Shown here: positions 33,801-45,539 of the stretch, piece by piece
Numbering within the stretch: position 1 is the stretch's first letter
Layout of the letters: each line of letters starts with the position of its first letter
From: Alopecurus myosuroides
Lineage: Eukaryota; Streptophyta; Magnoliopsida; Poales; Poaceae
DNA length: 64,000 nucleotides
Direction of reading: 5' to 3'
Assembly: GCA_028641055.1 (NCBI GenBank)
Contig: CM054062.1
Location: forward strand, 142,208,682 to 142,272,681
Position numbers and translations under genes: made by a program
The notes under the pieces: generated by a model
The model's input: the letters and a program-made list of their open reading frames with translations, nothing else
Databases searched by the model: none
What the model was told of the DNA's origin: nothing

Positions 33801-33925
33801 CCATGGCTGAGAAGGTGGTCGTCATTCCCGGAGTGGGAGGCGGCGGGAGGGTGGCCGCCGGAGCCGGAGAGGGCCGGCGGCGAGGCAGACGGTGGGGAAG
33901 CGTGGGGGGGAGGGAGGGAGATCAT
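30861..33925 (-). pseudogene. LINE ORF1 (nucleic-acid-binding protein)
   Basis: Begins MISLPPPHASPP at 33925. A CCHC zinc knuckle follows near 33320 (CLLCRSPDHRAYDC). A basic Arg/Ala-rich stretch comes next, then a conserved block near 32440-32230 (LHPDTRLRLDMSVFRLSAW ... PWKIRVAKDTDF), then a Pro/Ser-rich spacer to about 31220. The last block (30986-30760) contains SSEVVVAYHRMFEVTLEENM. Many frameshifts. The order zinc knuckle first, then the DUF4283-like block is one I recall for Triticeae LINEs. It should bind the element RNA. Confidence 0.6.
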
Positions 33926-33950
33926 GGTAGCGTATACATGAAGATCATGT

Positions 33951-34790
33951 AGAAAGCTCCAACGTATGTTTCCCAGGTAAAGGTAAGTTTTCTCGTTGAT
34001 CTATGACTCTTACTAAAAAAATCGGTTTTCGTCATTTTGCTCTGTTAGGTAACTCAGAATGGAATCCCTTGGGGGAATGGCTGAGGGGGCTACAAACTGA
34101 GCTTTGGGCTGGTTTTTAGTAGACAAATGGCTAAACATCTATAAATAATAAAAATTAGGGAAAAAATCCGTAATTCCAGTGGTTACTGAAATATAATCAT
34201 CTCAAAATTTTCTGACTGGATCAAACAAAATTCATTTAATTTAACAAATTTTGGACAAAATAATTTCTGATTTTTTTGAGATTTCTCGTTGATTTCGATG
34301 GGTCACGGAAGTTTTGTAGGATCGACACTAATAAACCTGTGCTAGGCATGTTTTGGTTAGGTTATATGATATGGCTAGCCTTTAGACAGTTTTAAAATAA
34401 TTCTTGTGCATGTTTTTGTCAAAGCTTATTTTGAGAGGGCTTCTATGGTACCCTTAATTACATATAAACCGTTTATTTTCATGGATGTAACGGTCTAGAT
34501 TATTTCATACTAGTGACCAAAACATGACTAGAATAAATGATACTAGTGCGAAAAAACGGACTAGCACTAATGCATGCATGGTAAAATCGGAAAGCTTGTA
34601 CACGGTAAAGAAATAAATCACGTAATAAAAGAGCAAGGACTACAACGGCATTTACGCTGCCAGATCCAGATTAATTCATGGCGTCGTGGAAGTGCACTAG
34701 CCCTTTCCAGATCATTATGAATTCTGGTATACGTTGAAGCTGCATAGTCGTCAGATCTTGGGTTCCTAAAATCTATAATTAATCGGATTT
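33951..34790. other. Unassigned AT-rich region
   Basis: No coding frame, element terminus or repeat family recognised. Confidence 0.5.
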
Positions 34791-34818
34791 GCTAATTCTC
34801 AGTCGTCTGAGAATTAGC
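34791..34818. repeat. Perfect 12-bp-arm palindrome
   Basis: GCTAATTCTCAG, loop TCGT, CTGAGAATTAGC. A related CTCAG-TCGC-CTGAG palindrome lies at 54982-54995. Both also have TGCGTGACAT close by, in opposite orientation. Confidence 0.7.
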
Positions 34819-35239
34819 TAAATATCAGTCATCTCGTTAGCCGTTGGATTTGGTGCATCAAGATCTGTGCAGGCTAGTGGTCGACTTGTTTTGCATGTCA
34901 CGCAGTTTTTTTTCGTGCCGATGCTTTGTCATGGGCTGCTTCCCGCTCCTTTTCTTTTGGGTTGTTGGTTGTTGCTTGCCGTGAGCAGTGTGGCCTTTTT
35001 TGTTTTGTAAGTTTGTGGTTGTTTTCTGAGATTTCTTGTTGTGTGGGCCTCACGACCAAACTGACCGTAGTGGACCTTTGTAAAAAAAAGCCTACGTGTA
35101 ACTGAAAATGGGTGTGCCAACCGAGATTCTGTTACTTAAGATGCGTAGCTGATATAATGGCATGCAACTTAGCATGTGTTATAGATAGTGTGTAAGAAAA
35201 AAATACAGATACGCATGAGCTAACAAGTGATTGAAAGGA
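34819..35239. other. Unassigned region
   Basis: Low-complexity T-rich DNA. The minus-strand TGCGTGACAT lies near 34900. No gene seen. Confidence 0.4.
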
Positions 35240-36080
35240 TTTTTCAAGTTGAGTTGCAACTATTTGTGTCCATTGAATTTGCATCATTAGTTATGCTAGC
35301 ATAAAAGTCGCAAGTGGGCCGTAACCGATAAAAAACGTTCATAGACATTAGATTTACGTCGTGATTCGTGTTAGCAGAGGAGTTGCAAGTCAGCTGCAAC
35401 TGAATGTTTTCAGTTACAAGCGGACTGCAACTAAATTTTTTCCGGTTGCAAGTGGGATGCGACTGTGTATTTTCTGGTTGCAATTGTGTTGCTATTTGCA
35501 AAAAGTATTTATGGCCATTTTATTTGCGCTATTTTTTTACTAGTATGTGAGTTGCGGTTGGATTGCAACTGAGATTTGGCAGTTGCAAGTGAGTCGCAAC
35601 TGAGTTTTTCCAGTTGCAGTTATGTTGTAACTTACAAAAGGTGTTCATGGGTTTTGGATTTGGGTCTTGATTTTACTAGTGTGTGAGTTGCAAATATGAT
35701 TTTCTAGTTGCAAAATGGGTTGCAGGTGAGTTTCTTCAGGTTACAATTGGGTTTCAACTTAGAAAAATATCCCTGATCTTTAGACCGCGTCGTGATTTAT
35801 GCTAGCATGGGTGATGTAATTGGATTGAAAGTTTGATTCGGTAGTCGCATGCATGTTGCGACTGGTTTTTTTCCAGTTACAAGTGAGTTGCAACTAAGAA
35901 AATTTTTACGAACCGTTGATTTACGTCGTGTTTTGTACCGGTATGGGAGTTGCTAGTTGGCTGTAACTGAGATTTCTCGGTTGCAAGTTTTCCATAACCG
36001 ATATTTTAGAGTTGCAACTAGGTTGCTAGTTGTATGGGACTGAACAATTTTTCAGTTGCACAACACGTGGAATGAAAAAA
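35240..36080. repeat. Degenerate GTTGCAA minisatellite
   Basis: Five to six diverged units of about 125-170 bp, starting near 35264, 35336, 35505, 35641, 35768 and 35907. Each has 'TTTACGTCGTGATT..GTTAGCATGGGAGTTGCAA' followed by an inverted pair such as TTGCAACTG...CAGTTGCAA. Such arrays occur in subterminal regions of large DNA transposons, but the type is not proven here. Confidence 0.6.
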
Positions 36081-36439
36081 TGGTTCATTGTGTACATTGT
36101 TTTTTTTAATCGGTGTAGTTATTTATTATTTGGATAATTAACCTTTTCATTTGCACACAACATTTCATTGGCAAAATGTTTTGTCTGACTTTTCCTGGCA
36201 ATAGTGAAAGCTGCTCTACGTGTATTTTTTTTATCTTTGAGGGCAGTCTAGGCTTAATTATTCTGAGCTTGACTAGTTTCTTCTTAAGGGCGTGGGTCCA
36301 AACGAGCCCGACCTAGTGAGGCCAATCTCATCCCATATAAAAACAATCAAACAATCCCTAGCTACAATGGGCCACAAAGAAATGACAAATACAGTTATAT
36401 AGAACAGAAACCGTACATTGCGGACTCCGTAATACTAGG
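36081..36439. other. Unassigned region
   Basis: No gene or element end recognised. Confidence 0.4.
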
Positions 36440-37502
36440 TCGCTGGCACTGATCGGCTTGAGGGGAACCCCCGGCCCTCGCGTTGCTCCGACGGGGCGAC
36501 TCGGGCGGCAAAGAATCCGTCGCCCTCACAGCTCTTCTCCTCTCCCCATCCTCCCCTTGCTGTTACTGGAGGAGGCCAGCGGGCAAAGCCCCAACTGGAG
36601 GACAGCGACGACGGGGACCAATTTTCTTTGAAGCTGGAGATCTGGATCTCGGCCCGGCGGCACGGTGTGAGGGCGTGGTGTCGATGCGGGCACCTAGCCG
36701 GCGCGGTGAGGGCGTGGGGCGGAGGTGCTTGGGTGCTGCGCCGTGGTGGCGGTGGTTGCCGCCCGCGTCGCGTGGCGGAGGCGCGGGGGGCCAGTTCTGG
36801 GCCTGCCCTTGCCCCAGCCCGTCATCCCCCTCCTCTCGCCCCTCCTGTCCGTCATCGGTGGAGGTCGTCGTGCGGGCTTGCTGGTGAGCTGCGGGGCTGC
36901 TCTGCCGCGCCACGGCGGATCCCGACAACGGACGGTGCGTGTCAGCACACATGACGACCATTGCCGGCGTCGAGACGGTGCAAAGGCTGCTGCTTGACGT
37001 GCTACCCGCGGTGGCTGGCGGACTCGGCCGGCACTGGCTTGCCCTGTGGGGGCTGCGTGATGGCGCCTCGTCCCGGTGGTCATCCATGGCGGCCGGGTCT
37101 GATCTGGGTCCGTGTGGGCCTATGCGGGAAGCAGCCCGCGGACTCGATGGCTGCGCGGGGATCCTCTCCGGCGTGCTGCTACGTGGGTACGGAGGCAAGC
37201 AAGCGGTGTGCTGGTGGCCGGCGCGCCTCGCCCGTGCGCGGGCTCGATCTGGGCCAGGCGGTCCCCGATCTGGGCTCCGTGGGCGGGGGTTCCTTCGAGT
37301 GCTGGAGCTGGGGCCGCCTAGGCGTGAGGTTGCTTCCCGGTGGGTCAGAGTCCTGAGGCTAGGGTTAGCGGCGGCGATGGCGCTCCTGCTGCAGTACAAG
37401 TATGAAGCTTTACGGCCCCCTTGGGGCTCAGCCTGGCCAGGAGGGCCTGGTCTACTCTGTGCCTGCATCCGGTCGGCTACAGCCGAAAGGCGGTGGAGGT
37501 AG
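36440..37502 (+). other. GC-rich unclassified repeat, left half
   Basis: About 1.06 kb of high-GC sequence interrupted by element C at 37503 and continuing after 54287. Long frames occur on both strands (for example minus 37519-36563), but they are Pro/Arg/Gly-rich, overlap each other and match nothing I know, so I attribute them to base composition. The opening (GGGCGACTCGGGCGGC) and the distal TATAAAGCGGGACGAAAG suggest a repeated non-coding family. Confidence 0.4.
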
Positions 37503-38048
37503 TGTCGGATATATACCAAATAAGGGTATATCCGGCATTGTCCTAATGAGCCGGATTACCAGGGTGACCTGATTGGTAATGGATCATAGTCCATTAGGCG
37601 GCCCAGTAACCTGACGCGCAGAAGATGGATTCTAGAAGAACCCGGACCACGGCCCAAAGTGGTGCGGCTTGGAGTAGAAGGCAGATTTTTGCTTTCCAAG
37701 TTAGATACTTTCCGTAGTCTTCTAGGTTTCCTTTATGTAAGCCCTAACCCGGCTATTATATAAAGCCGGACGAGAGAGAAGAAAGATATAGACAATTAGC
37801 TAGAAGCCAACTCGCCGAGAAGTTGATCCTCGCCGAGTTAGCGAAACCCTACTCACATTGTACTTTGTATAATTCAGGCTTTAGCCCTGATTTAGTCAGA
37901 TTGCAGGAGTAGGAACGCTGCCTAGTTGCAACGTACCGAACCGGGGTAAAATTGGTGTTCCTAGTCGTTGTGCTACCACGTCCCCCCACGTCTCTACCTG
38001 TAGGGTCATGGCACCCCCGTCTATGAACTCTACTACGATGTCTCGACA
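37503..38048 (+). repeat. C 5' LTR, 546 bp
   Basis: TGTCGG...CTCGACA. The first 30 bp hold an inverted repeat (GGATATATACC...GGGTATATCC). TATA box TATATAAA at 37757-37764. The end of U5 is coding-like (ATG at 38008 in frame through the PBS). Confidence 0.9.
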
Positions 38049-40903
38049 GTTGGCGCCCACCATAGGGCCAGCGACGTCAGCCGTTAAGTTTCGATCGGGG
38101 ATAATCGGCGGAATAGGCAGTGCCATAACTGTCGGAAGCTTGGAATTCGACAATGACGTTGGGCGCTTCCTCGACAACGATCGTACATGCCAGCACGGAA
38201 TCATCTGGTAAGTGTCTGCGTTTTACCGATTGGATCTGTAAACATCTTTTTCGGATTAACTACAGAGGCAATGGGATTCTGTGGTGGAAGTAAATTTATC
38301 CCACCCGCCCTATACCCAGTTGAAGAAAACTATGATACCGGATTTTGTTCAGATCACCAAAACCCTGAATTCGCTGCCTCTCCGGAGATGCCTGCAATCA
38401 GATCTCACTTCATTGGCATGGTGCAATCCGAGGTCGCCAAAAACACGGAAATAAGTAATCCCGTGGAAGAAGCAGAAAACAAGAATCCCACAAAGCCAGT
38501 GGAAGATCCGACACCCGCCAATGAAACGGTGAATTCGGAAGCCGACTCTATACTAGCTGCCATAGAGGCAAGATTGGAGTCGGAACCTGGATCTGAAGAT
38601 ATAGATTCAGAAGACAAAGATGAAGACGCTTTTGAAAGAAAGGTTAAATCTATGACCCGGGGCTTCCATGAAGTACTTATGGCAAAACCGACTGATAGCT
38701 CGGATGCTGAAGACCCCCAAACACCTCCACGAGATGAGGAAAGAGAGGACGGTGAAACCAGCCCTATTTACCCTGATGTCAAGGAATTGTCACAGGAAGA
38801 ACCTGGTTAAAAACCTCCCTCATCCAAGAAGAAAAAGAAGACTGCCAAGAAACTCCAGTACAAACTCCAGAAGAAAAAGTTGGCAGATAATGCTAACCAA
38901 AACCTGGAAGCCGGAGGAGCAAGCAGGGTCACACCTGTGGATAAGAAAAAGAAAGAAATCCATGTTCCCGAATTGTCGGAACATGACGAGATCAATATGA
39001 TCAAAACCCCGGTCGGACCTTACGAGCCACCGGAGGTGCTGGAAGCCAGAAGGCAAGCCATTATGTGACAACAGAAAAAACTATTCCGATTGCAAGAAAA
39101 TTTCCTCAAAGCCCAAGCTACTGTAAAAGCAAAGCAAGAGGAAATTGAAGAATTCGATAGATGGAATATGTCTGGGATAAAGCCCACGAGATTACCCGGA
39201 ATCGCAAGGCCGGATGTACTGCCAGCAAAGGAACGGTTGCAAAACCCTTCCTGGCAACGACAGGTTGACGGCATAAACGTTAAGGGCAAACACATCTATA
39301 AAACCGCAGCTGAAAACGCGGAAGCCGCGTTCGCTATCCTTAATGACGACCTGTACTCCAAAGAAGAAAAGCTGCAAGGAGTTTATGCTTTCCTGGGTAA
39401 AGCACTGGAACAGCAGCAACGAGGTCAGGCAAGATCAGGGAAGTTGCATGACGACTCGGCCCTATGCAAAACCGCCACTTGCGCCGCTGGAGCACCTGGA
39501 CCCGGAGAATCTGGAGATTCAGGCGATTCTAAGGACAAAAAGGGAGATCCTAAGAAGACAAGAAAATCCCGGACAATAGGGATGGAGCGTCCAGGACCGG
39601 ATCCCATATGACGAAAGGCAGAAATACACCCTGTGATCATAAAGATCGGGAGGAACAAAACCGGAAAGACGGAAAAATGATGCCGCCTCCGAGACACCCA
39701 GCTGAAAAAGCCGGAAGACATGAAAATCCTCACAGACGTGAGAGATCTCGTACTCCTCCTAGGAATAAGGAAAGGCCAAGGAGTAGAACTCCGCCTCATT
39801 CCAAAGGACACGATTACGGACGAAACAGGGATAATCCTGGAAGAGCGCATTCGCGCAACAATGGGCCAGGAAGGAGCAGATCCCGTTCTGTCCATTCAGC
39901 CGGCAGATATTCCGCACACGCTGACAAGGAGGAAAGAGATGATCTATACTTTGGACCTAAGTGTTTCACTGACAGGATCCGAAGAATAACTCTACATTCT
40001 GGCTTTGCCAAGGTTGTTCCAACTTACCAAAAGTATACCGGAAGTACAAACCTGAATACATGGCTTTCAGATTACTATACTGCCGTTCAGATCAACAAGT
40101 GGACAGACCTGGAAGCAGTAAAATTCCTCCCACTAATGTTGCTGGATGGAGCCAGAGGTTGGATCAACAGGCTTCCGTAAAGAACAGTGGATAGCTGGGA
40201 TGATATGGCTAGAGTATTTGCTCAGCACTTTCGGGGTACGTACAAATGCCCTAAGAGCATGAACCAGCTAAATCGTTGCATACAATTTGAAGATGAGTCG
40301 TATGTCGACTTTATATCAAGATGGACAACAATGAAAAACAGCTGCTCTGGAGTAAGTGATGTACAAGCAACACATGCTTTCATCAATGGACAAAAACCCG
40401 TCCTCGTACCGTTCATGGTCGGTTCAAAAGAGCATAAAGATCTCGGATCTATGCTTACTATCGCCAATGAACATGGAGCGGCCGAAGATGACATCAGAGC
40501 GAGAGGTGGAAATATTGATGCTTTGGTTCAGGCCAAAAAGACGCCTCGTTCTGAAAAGAAAACCACTCCAGAAGCAAAGACAAAACCCAAAGAAGTAAAT
40601 TTAACCTTTGGAAAGGATACTGGTGGCAAATGGAAAGGAAGAAACACAGAACCTATCTCCTATTCTAAGGAAGAATGGGAAAAAAACAAGTCGGAAAACT
40701 GTGTCCACCATTCGCAATTTGGGAAGCCTATCCATACAAATGCGCAGTGTCGCCTCAATAAGCATATGAAGGGCACTGCAGGATCCGAGAATAAAGGAAA
40801 GAACTCCAAGAGGAAATTCTCCAAGCAAAAGCCAGAAGCTGAAAAAGAAGATAGTGAATCGGACACTAACGAAAAAAATCCAAGAACAGCAACGAAAAGG
40901 TGA
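38008..40903 (+). pseudogene. C gag
   Basis: The frame starts in U5 (MAPPSMNSTTMSRQLAPT) and crosses the PBS. After a frameshift near 38190 it continues as ARNHLVSVCVLPIGS, then acidic low complexity (to 38810), Lys-rich text, an Arg-rich RSRTPP region (39700-39900) and the capsid-like core. The core contains GARGWINRLP, an in-frame TAA (40178-40180) and SWDDMARVFAQHFRG, and ends in a basic tail at 40903. Stops or shifts lie near 38810, 39068, 39611 and 40180. A CVHHSQFGKPIHTNAQC cluster near 40700 may be a zinc-binding site. Confidence 0.75.
38050..38068 (+). other. C primer-binding site
   Basis: TTGGCGCCCACCATAGGGC, one base after the LTR end. It is the same signal as in E, with two changes. 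Confidence 0.65.
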
Positions 40904-40949
40904 ACCAAAATTCCCAAGAGTTGATGGAGAATGAAATTTAACTTTCCTG

Positions 40950-41740
40950 GCAACTCCCTATGCAAAGGTGGCAAAGAGGACACTTCGAGAAATAAACGCG
41001 GTTGTTCCACCAACCCACAAATTCTTGAAGTACTCAAACACACCAATTACCTGGGATCAGTCTGATCATCCCGGAAATATCACAGAACCCGGGACACAAG
41101 GTTTAATTGTAAGCCCTATTGTTCAAAATACTAGGCTAAAAAGAGTGCTGATGGATGGAGGATCCAACATCAATATAATGTACCTCGATACACTGAAGCA
41201 TCTGCGAATCTTCGAGACCCAGCTCAATCACAGCAACATACGTTTCCACGACATCGTTCCTGGCAGACAAGCACATTCCCTAGGAGAAATTTCCCTAGAT
41301 GTAACCTTCGGAGAAAGAGAACATTTCCGGCAGGAAAAATATTATTCGAGGTGGTGCCGTTCGAAAGTGTATACCATGGAATACTCGGACGTCCACCTTT
41401 CGCCAAATTCATGGAAAGATCATCTTATATTTATAACAAGCTGAAGATGCCAGGGCCAAAAGGAGGAGTAATCACCATAGCGGGAGACTTCAAACTAGCG
41501 AACGAGCTAGAAAAAGGAAACGCCCTTTGTGCCGAAAAAGTAATAGCAAAGAAAGAATTGAAGGAGCTGGCAAAAGAGGTATCGCTGACAGAAATGCCAG
41601 CAGGAAAAGAAAGCCGGTAGCCCGCAGATAGTTTCAAAGCTTTCGAGAATACAAGACAAGTTATCCTAGATCCCAAAGATCCGACAAAATATGTCGTAGT
41701 AAGAACCGGGATGACCGACAAATAGGAAAGCACACTCATC
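40950..41740 (+). pseudogene. C aspartic protease
   Basis: VLMDGGSNINIMYLD carries the protease-type D-G-G-S site. A frameshift near 41330 moves to VPFESVYHGILGRPPFAKF, and a TAG ends the linker near 41620. It is followed by the MTDK..EST leader of RT, also with a stop. Confidence 0.75.
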
Positions 41741-42396
41741 AAGTTCCTCTGTGAGAACTGGGATATTTTTTCCTGGTGTCCTGCGGACATGCCAGGTGTA
41801 CCCAGGGAGCTTGCTGAGCATCAACTCAAAGTGATTCCAGGATCTAAACCTGTCAAGAAAGGTCTCCGTCGATTTGACGGAAGAAGACGGAAGGCTATTG
41901 GCAAGGAAATTATCCGGCTATTGGGAGCCGATTTTATCCGGGAAGTTATACATACTGAATGGTCTGCGAACCCAGTATTAGTCCCGAAGAAAGATAGTAC
42001 TATCCTTAGGATGTGTATAGATTACACCGGCCTAAACAAATTGTGTCCAAAAGATAGGTTCGCATTACCGCGAATCGATCAAATAATAGATGCCACTGCT
42101 GGCTCTGAGCTTTTATTCTTTTTGGATGCTTACTCCGGGTATCATCAAATACGTATGAAGAAGGAAGATCAAATCAAAACTTCGTTCATAACCCCGTATG
42201 GAACATACTATTACATAACCATGCCTTTTGGCCTGAAGAACGCAGGTGCAACTTACCAGCATTGCATGCAACGTTGTTTGCATAGTCAGGTTGGCAAAAA
42301 CGTTCATGTTTACGTGGACGACATTGCCGTCGTTTCCAAGAAAAAAGATACACTCCTTGAAGACATACGAGAAACCTTCGACAATTTGCGCACTTA
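41741..42396 (+). pseudogene. C reverse transcriptase
   Basis: MPGVPRELAEHQL leads into the polymerase: CIDYTGLNKLCPKDRFALPR, FLDAYSGYHQI, PFGLKNAGATYQ and an intact YVDD box (YVDDIAVVSKK, near 42312). Just after NLRTYK about a dozen codons of the usual C-terminal RT text are missing and the frame shifts, which alone would inactivate it. Confidence 0.85.
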
Positions 42397-42401
42397 CAAG
42401 G

Positions 42402-43540
42402 GTTCCTTCTGGAAATCTTCTGGGATTTATCGTTTCTCACAGAGGAATAGAAGTAAACCCGGAAAAGATCAAGGCAATCTTGAACATCACAAAGCCTACG
42501 TGTTTAAAGGATTTACAAAGATTGACGGGTTCTGCAGCTGCAGTCAGCAGGTTTGTAAGCCGGCTAGGAGACAAAGCTCTGCCATTATACAAATTGTTGA
42601 AGAAATCTGACAAATTTGAGTGGACAGAAGAGGCGGACAAAGCATTAACCCAGCTGAAAGAAACCTTGATGAAAGGACCGATTTTGGCATCGCCAAAAGA
42701 CGAAGAACCTATGTTGCTGTATCTTACAACAACAAACAGGGTTATTAGCGCTGTGATAGTTGTGGAAAGGCGGAAAGAAGAACAAAGTATATCAGATCAG
42801 CATCCAGTATACTATGTTAGCGAAGTTTTCTCCGAGTCAAAGCAAAGGTACCCACATTATCAAAAGCTGGCATATGGCGTGTTTTTCGCATCTAGAAAAC
42901 TCCGCCATTATTTCCAAGGACACTCCATAACAGTGGTAAGAAAAGCACCACTAGGGGATATCATTAACAATGCGGATGCAACAGGCCGAGTAGCCAAATG
43001 GGGCATTGAGCTAGCTGCGTTCGACATTAAGTACCAACCCCGGACGACAATTAAATCCCAGGTGTTGGCAGATTTTATCGCTGATTGGATAGAAGCAATG
43101 GAGAACACACCAATGCCGGAGTCGAAATACTGGATCATGCACTTTGATGGATCCAAGATGAAAGAAGGCGTTGGAGCTGGTGTAGTGCTAAAATCCCCAA
43201 AAGGTGACATTATGGAGTATGTATTGCCGATACACTTCAATGCCAGTAACAACGTGACAGAATACGAAGCATTGCTTCATGGCTTGCATATTGCAAAAGA
43301 AATAGGTGTCAAACGCATACTGTGCTATGGTGACTCAAATTTGGTACAACATCAGCTAAACCAAACATGGGACGCCAAAAGCCCAATCATGGCCGAATAT
43401 TGGAGAACGGTGGACGAGTTTGCCATTTGCTTCCTTGGATTTGAAGTACGTCACATCAAAAGGGAAGAAAATTGCAACGCGGATGTATTAGCCCGCATGG
43501 GGTCGGAAAGAGTAAGAACCCTACCACCTGGTGTGTTTGT
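42402..43540 (+). pseudogene. C RNase H and second (archaeal-type) RNase H
   Basis: The frame continues with GNLLGFIVSHRGIEVNPEK, then the first, diverged RNase H (YYVSEVFSESKQRYPHYQ). The second RNase H keeps all four acidic sites: MHFDGSK, TEYEALLHGL, CYGDSNLV and CNADVLARMG. In the Tat lineage the second domain is known to be an acquired RNase H. The frame is open from about 42402 to 43955. Confidence 0.85.
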
Positions 43541-44925
43541 CCAACACTTGCACGAACCATCGTTCAAAGGTGGAGATATTGATTATCCTCTCGTTTCCGA
43601 GTCAATTGAAGTTCTGCTCGTTAACCCGGATTGGACAATTCCATATTTAAACTTCTTAGTTGATCAGAAGTTCCCGGATGGAGCATACGAGGTCTTGCAA
43701 AGGCAGATACAGCGCCGATGCAAAGGATACACGGTAATTAATGGTTGCCTGTATAAGCGCAACACTATCGGAATTTTTCAGCGATGTATTTTGCCAGAGG
43801 AAGGACGAGAAATTTTGCAAGAAATCCATGCAGGAGATTGCGGACATCATGCGCAATCAAAAAGCATAGTCAAAAAAGCATTCCGTGCAGGGTTTTTCTG
43901 GCTCACAGCCAATACAGATGCCGAACACATAGTAAACACATGTGCCAGATGCTAGTATTACGCCAAGCAGACGAATATGCGAGCTCAAGCACTCAAAAAT
44001 ATCCCTATAACATGGCCATTCGCGGTCTGGGGGCTAGATATGATGGGACCATTCAAAACTGCAAGAGGCGGACTTACACATCTACTCGTTGCAGTGGATA
44101 AGTACACCAAGTGGGTGGAGGCCAAACCCATCAAGAAACTTGACGGTGTGACTGCCAGAAACTTCATCATTGACGTAGTCATGAGATACGGTGTTCCACA
44201 CAGTATAATCACCGACAACGGGACAAATTTCTCTATTGGAGAGTTGGCAAAATATTGTCGACAAACGGGAATACGCCTAGATCTTGCATCTGTGGCTCAC
44301 CCACAATCCAATGGGCAGGTTGAACGAATGAATAGCTCAATCCTGCAAGGAATACGGCCAAGACTCGAATCTCCTCTTCATAGAGAAGCTGGAGCATGGG
44401 TAGAAGAATTACCTTCCGTTATTTAGAGTATTCGAACGGCGCCAAATAGATCAACAAGGCAAACCCCGTTTTTCTTGGTTTATGGCGCAAAAGCAATGCT
44501 TCCAATGGACATGCTCCATGATAGCCCAAGAGTGCAGGCTTACGATGACTCGGATGCCGAATGTGCACGACAGGATGCCGTCGATCTTTTAGAAGAAGAA
44601 CGAGACCTTGTGCTTCAAAGATCCGCCATTTATCAGCAAGGATTGAGACGCTACCATAGTCGAAATATCAGGCATCAATCTTTCAAAGAAGGTGACCTGG
44701 TGCTAAGATTGGTGCAGGAAAGGAAGCACAAGTTAGCCCCAGTCTGGAAGGGACCATTTGTCATTAGCAAGGCTATGAAAATAGATCTTATTATCTTGTA
44801 GATATTCGAGACACGGAAGATGATCCCAAGCGTCCGAATCGCAAAAGAAAGAGGAAGATAGATGTTGAGCTAGGAGAGACAAAAAGGCCCTGGAGCATCC
44901 AGCAGTTACGTCCCTTCTACACTTA
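43541..44925 (+). pseudogene. C integrase
   Basis: Zinc site GDCGHHAQ and CARC (HHCC), then a TAG (43953-43955). The core shows WGLDMMGPF, ITDNGTNF and NGQVERMN (D, D, E). A TAG replaces Trp at 44424-44426. The C-terminal domain (KLAPVWKGPFVISK) shifts frame near 44790 and ends RPWSIQQLRPFYT at TAG 44923-44925. Otherwise well preserved. Confidence 0.85.
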
Positions 44926-45539
44926 GTTCAATTTCTATGTAAACATCTTTGAGACTATGAAATAGAGTTGTCGGAATTCATGCATTACTGTTTTATCTGT
45001 TTTCATACAAAGCATAAGTCCGCCCTATCTATTTTCCAATGATCTTTCAAAATACTCAATGTTAACCCGAATTGTGCCTGCGTGCTCGGAGTTATAAAAC
45101 TAAATGCTACTCAGCCTAAGGAGGCTTAAGGAAACCCAGATTGTGCCTGCGTGCCTGAGTTTTTTCACAATTCCTTACTTTTTCTCTAAGTATTATCTGA
45201 TTGTTTCTATGTTGGGTCATTGGAACTAGTCAGTAAAAATGCCTTTAGTATGATCCATGTTTCCGAGTCTCGACTGATTGGTAATACCCAGTCACTTGGC
45301 ATGAAGATTGTGTACTATCGAGCCATTTCAAACACTAAGGACAATTAAGGCATAATAACCAGAGAACTTAGAAGATCAAGGAGTAAAAACCCGGAAAACT
45401 TGCAAAGACTTAATAATTTAACTGCAAAAGCGGAGTACTTGTTTATACAAAAGAATAGATAGCATTACAATAAGTGTTACATTGTAAGATCAGTAATGCT
45501 TCTATTTTCCTATCTTCTACCCAGGACCAAGCAGCTTCT
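44926..45539 (+). other. C pol-antisense gene spacer with a direct repeat
   Basis: Non-coding. It contains a direct repeat of about 30 bp (core ATTGTGCCTGCGTGC) at 45064-45093 and 45133-45162, 69 bp apart. No gene seen. Confidence 0.6.

Larger units (their letters stand above)
27843..33950 (-). mobile_element. L1-type LINE, 5' part through RT
   Basis: Minus-strand non-LTR retrotransposon. ORF1 with a zinc knuckle is followed by an apurinic-type endonuclease and a reverse transcriptase. It is cut in RT by element D at 27842 and split by a hAT MITE at 29397-30186. The 5' end is placed near 33950 from the start of the ORF1 frame and is approximate. The 3' end is outside the window. Confidence 0.8.

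Noticed and set aside
35240..36080. CRISPR-like repeat array
   Set aside because: Units are diverged, of unequal length and without unique spacers; plant nuclear DNA.
36563..37519. 318-codon minus-strand open frame
   Set aside because: Very GC-rich, Pro/Arg/Ser-biased, overlapped by equally long frames on the other strand, cut by C's LTR at its start; no domain recognised. Attributed to composition.
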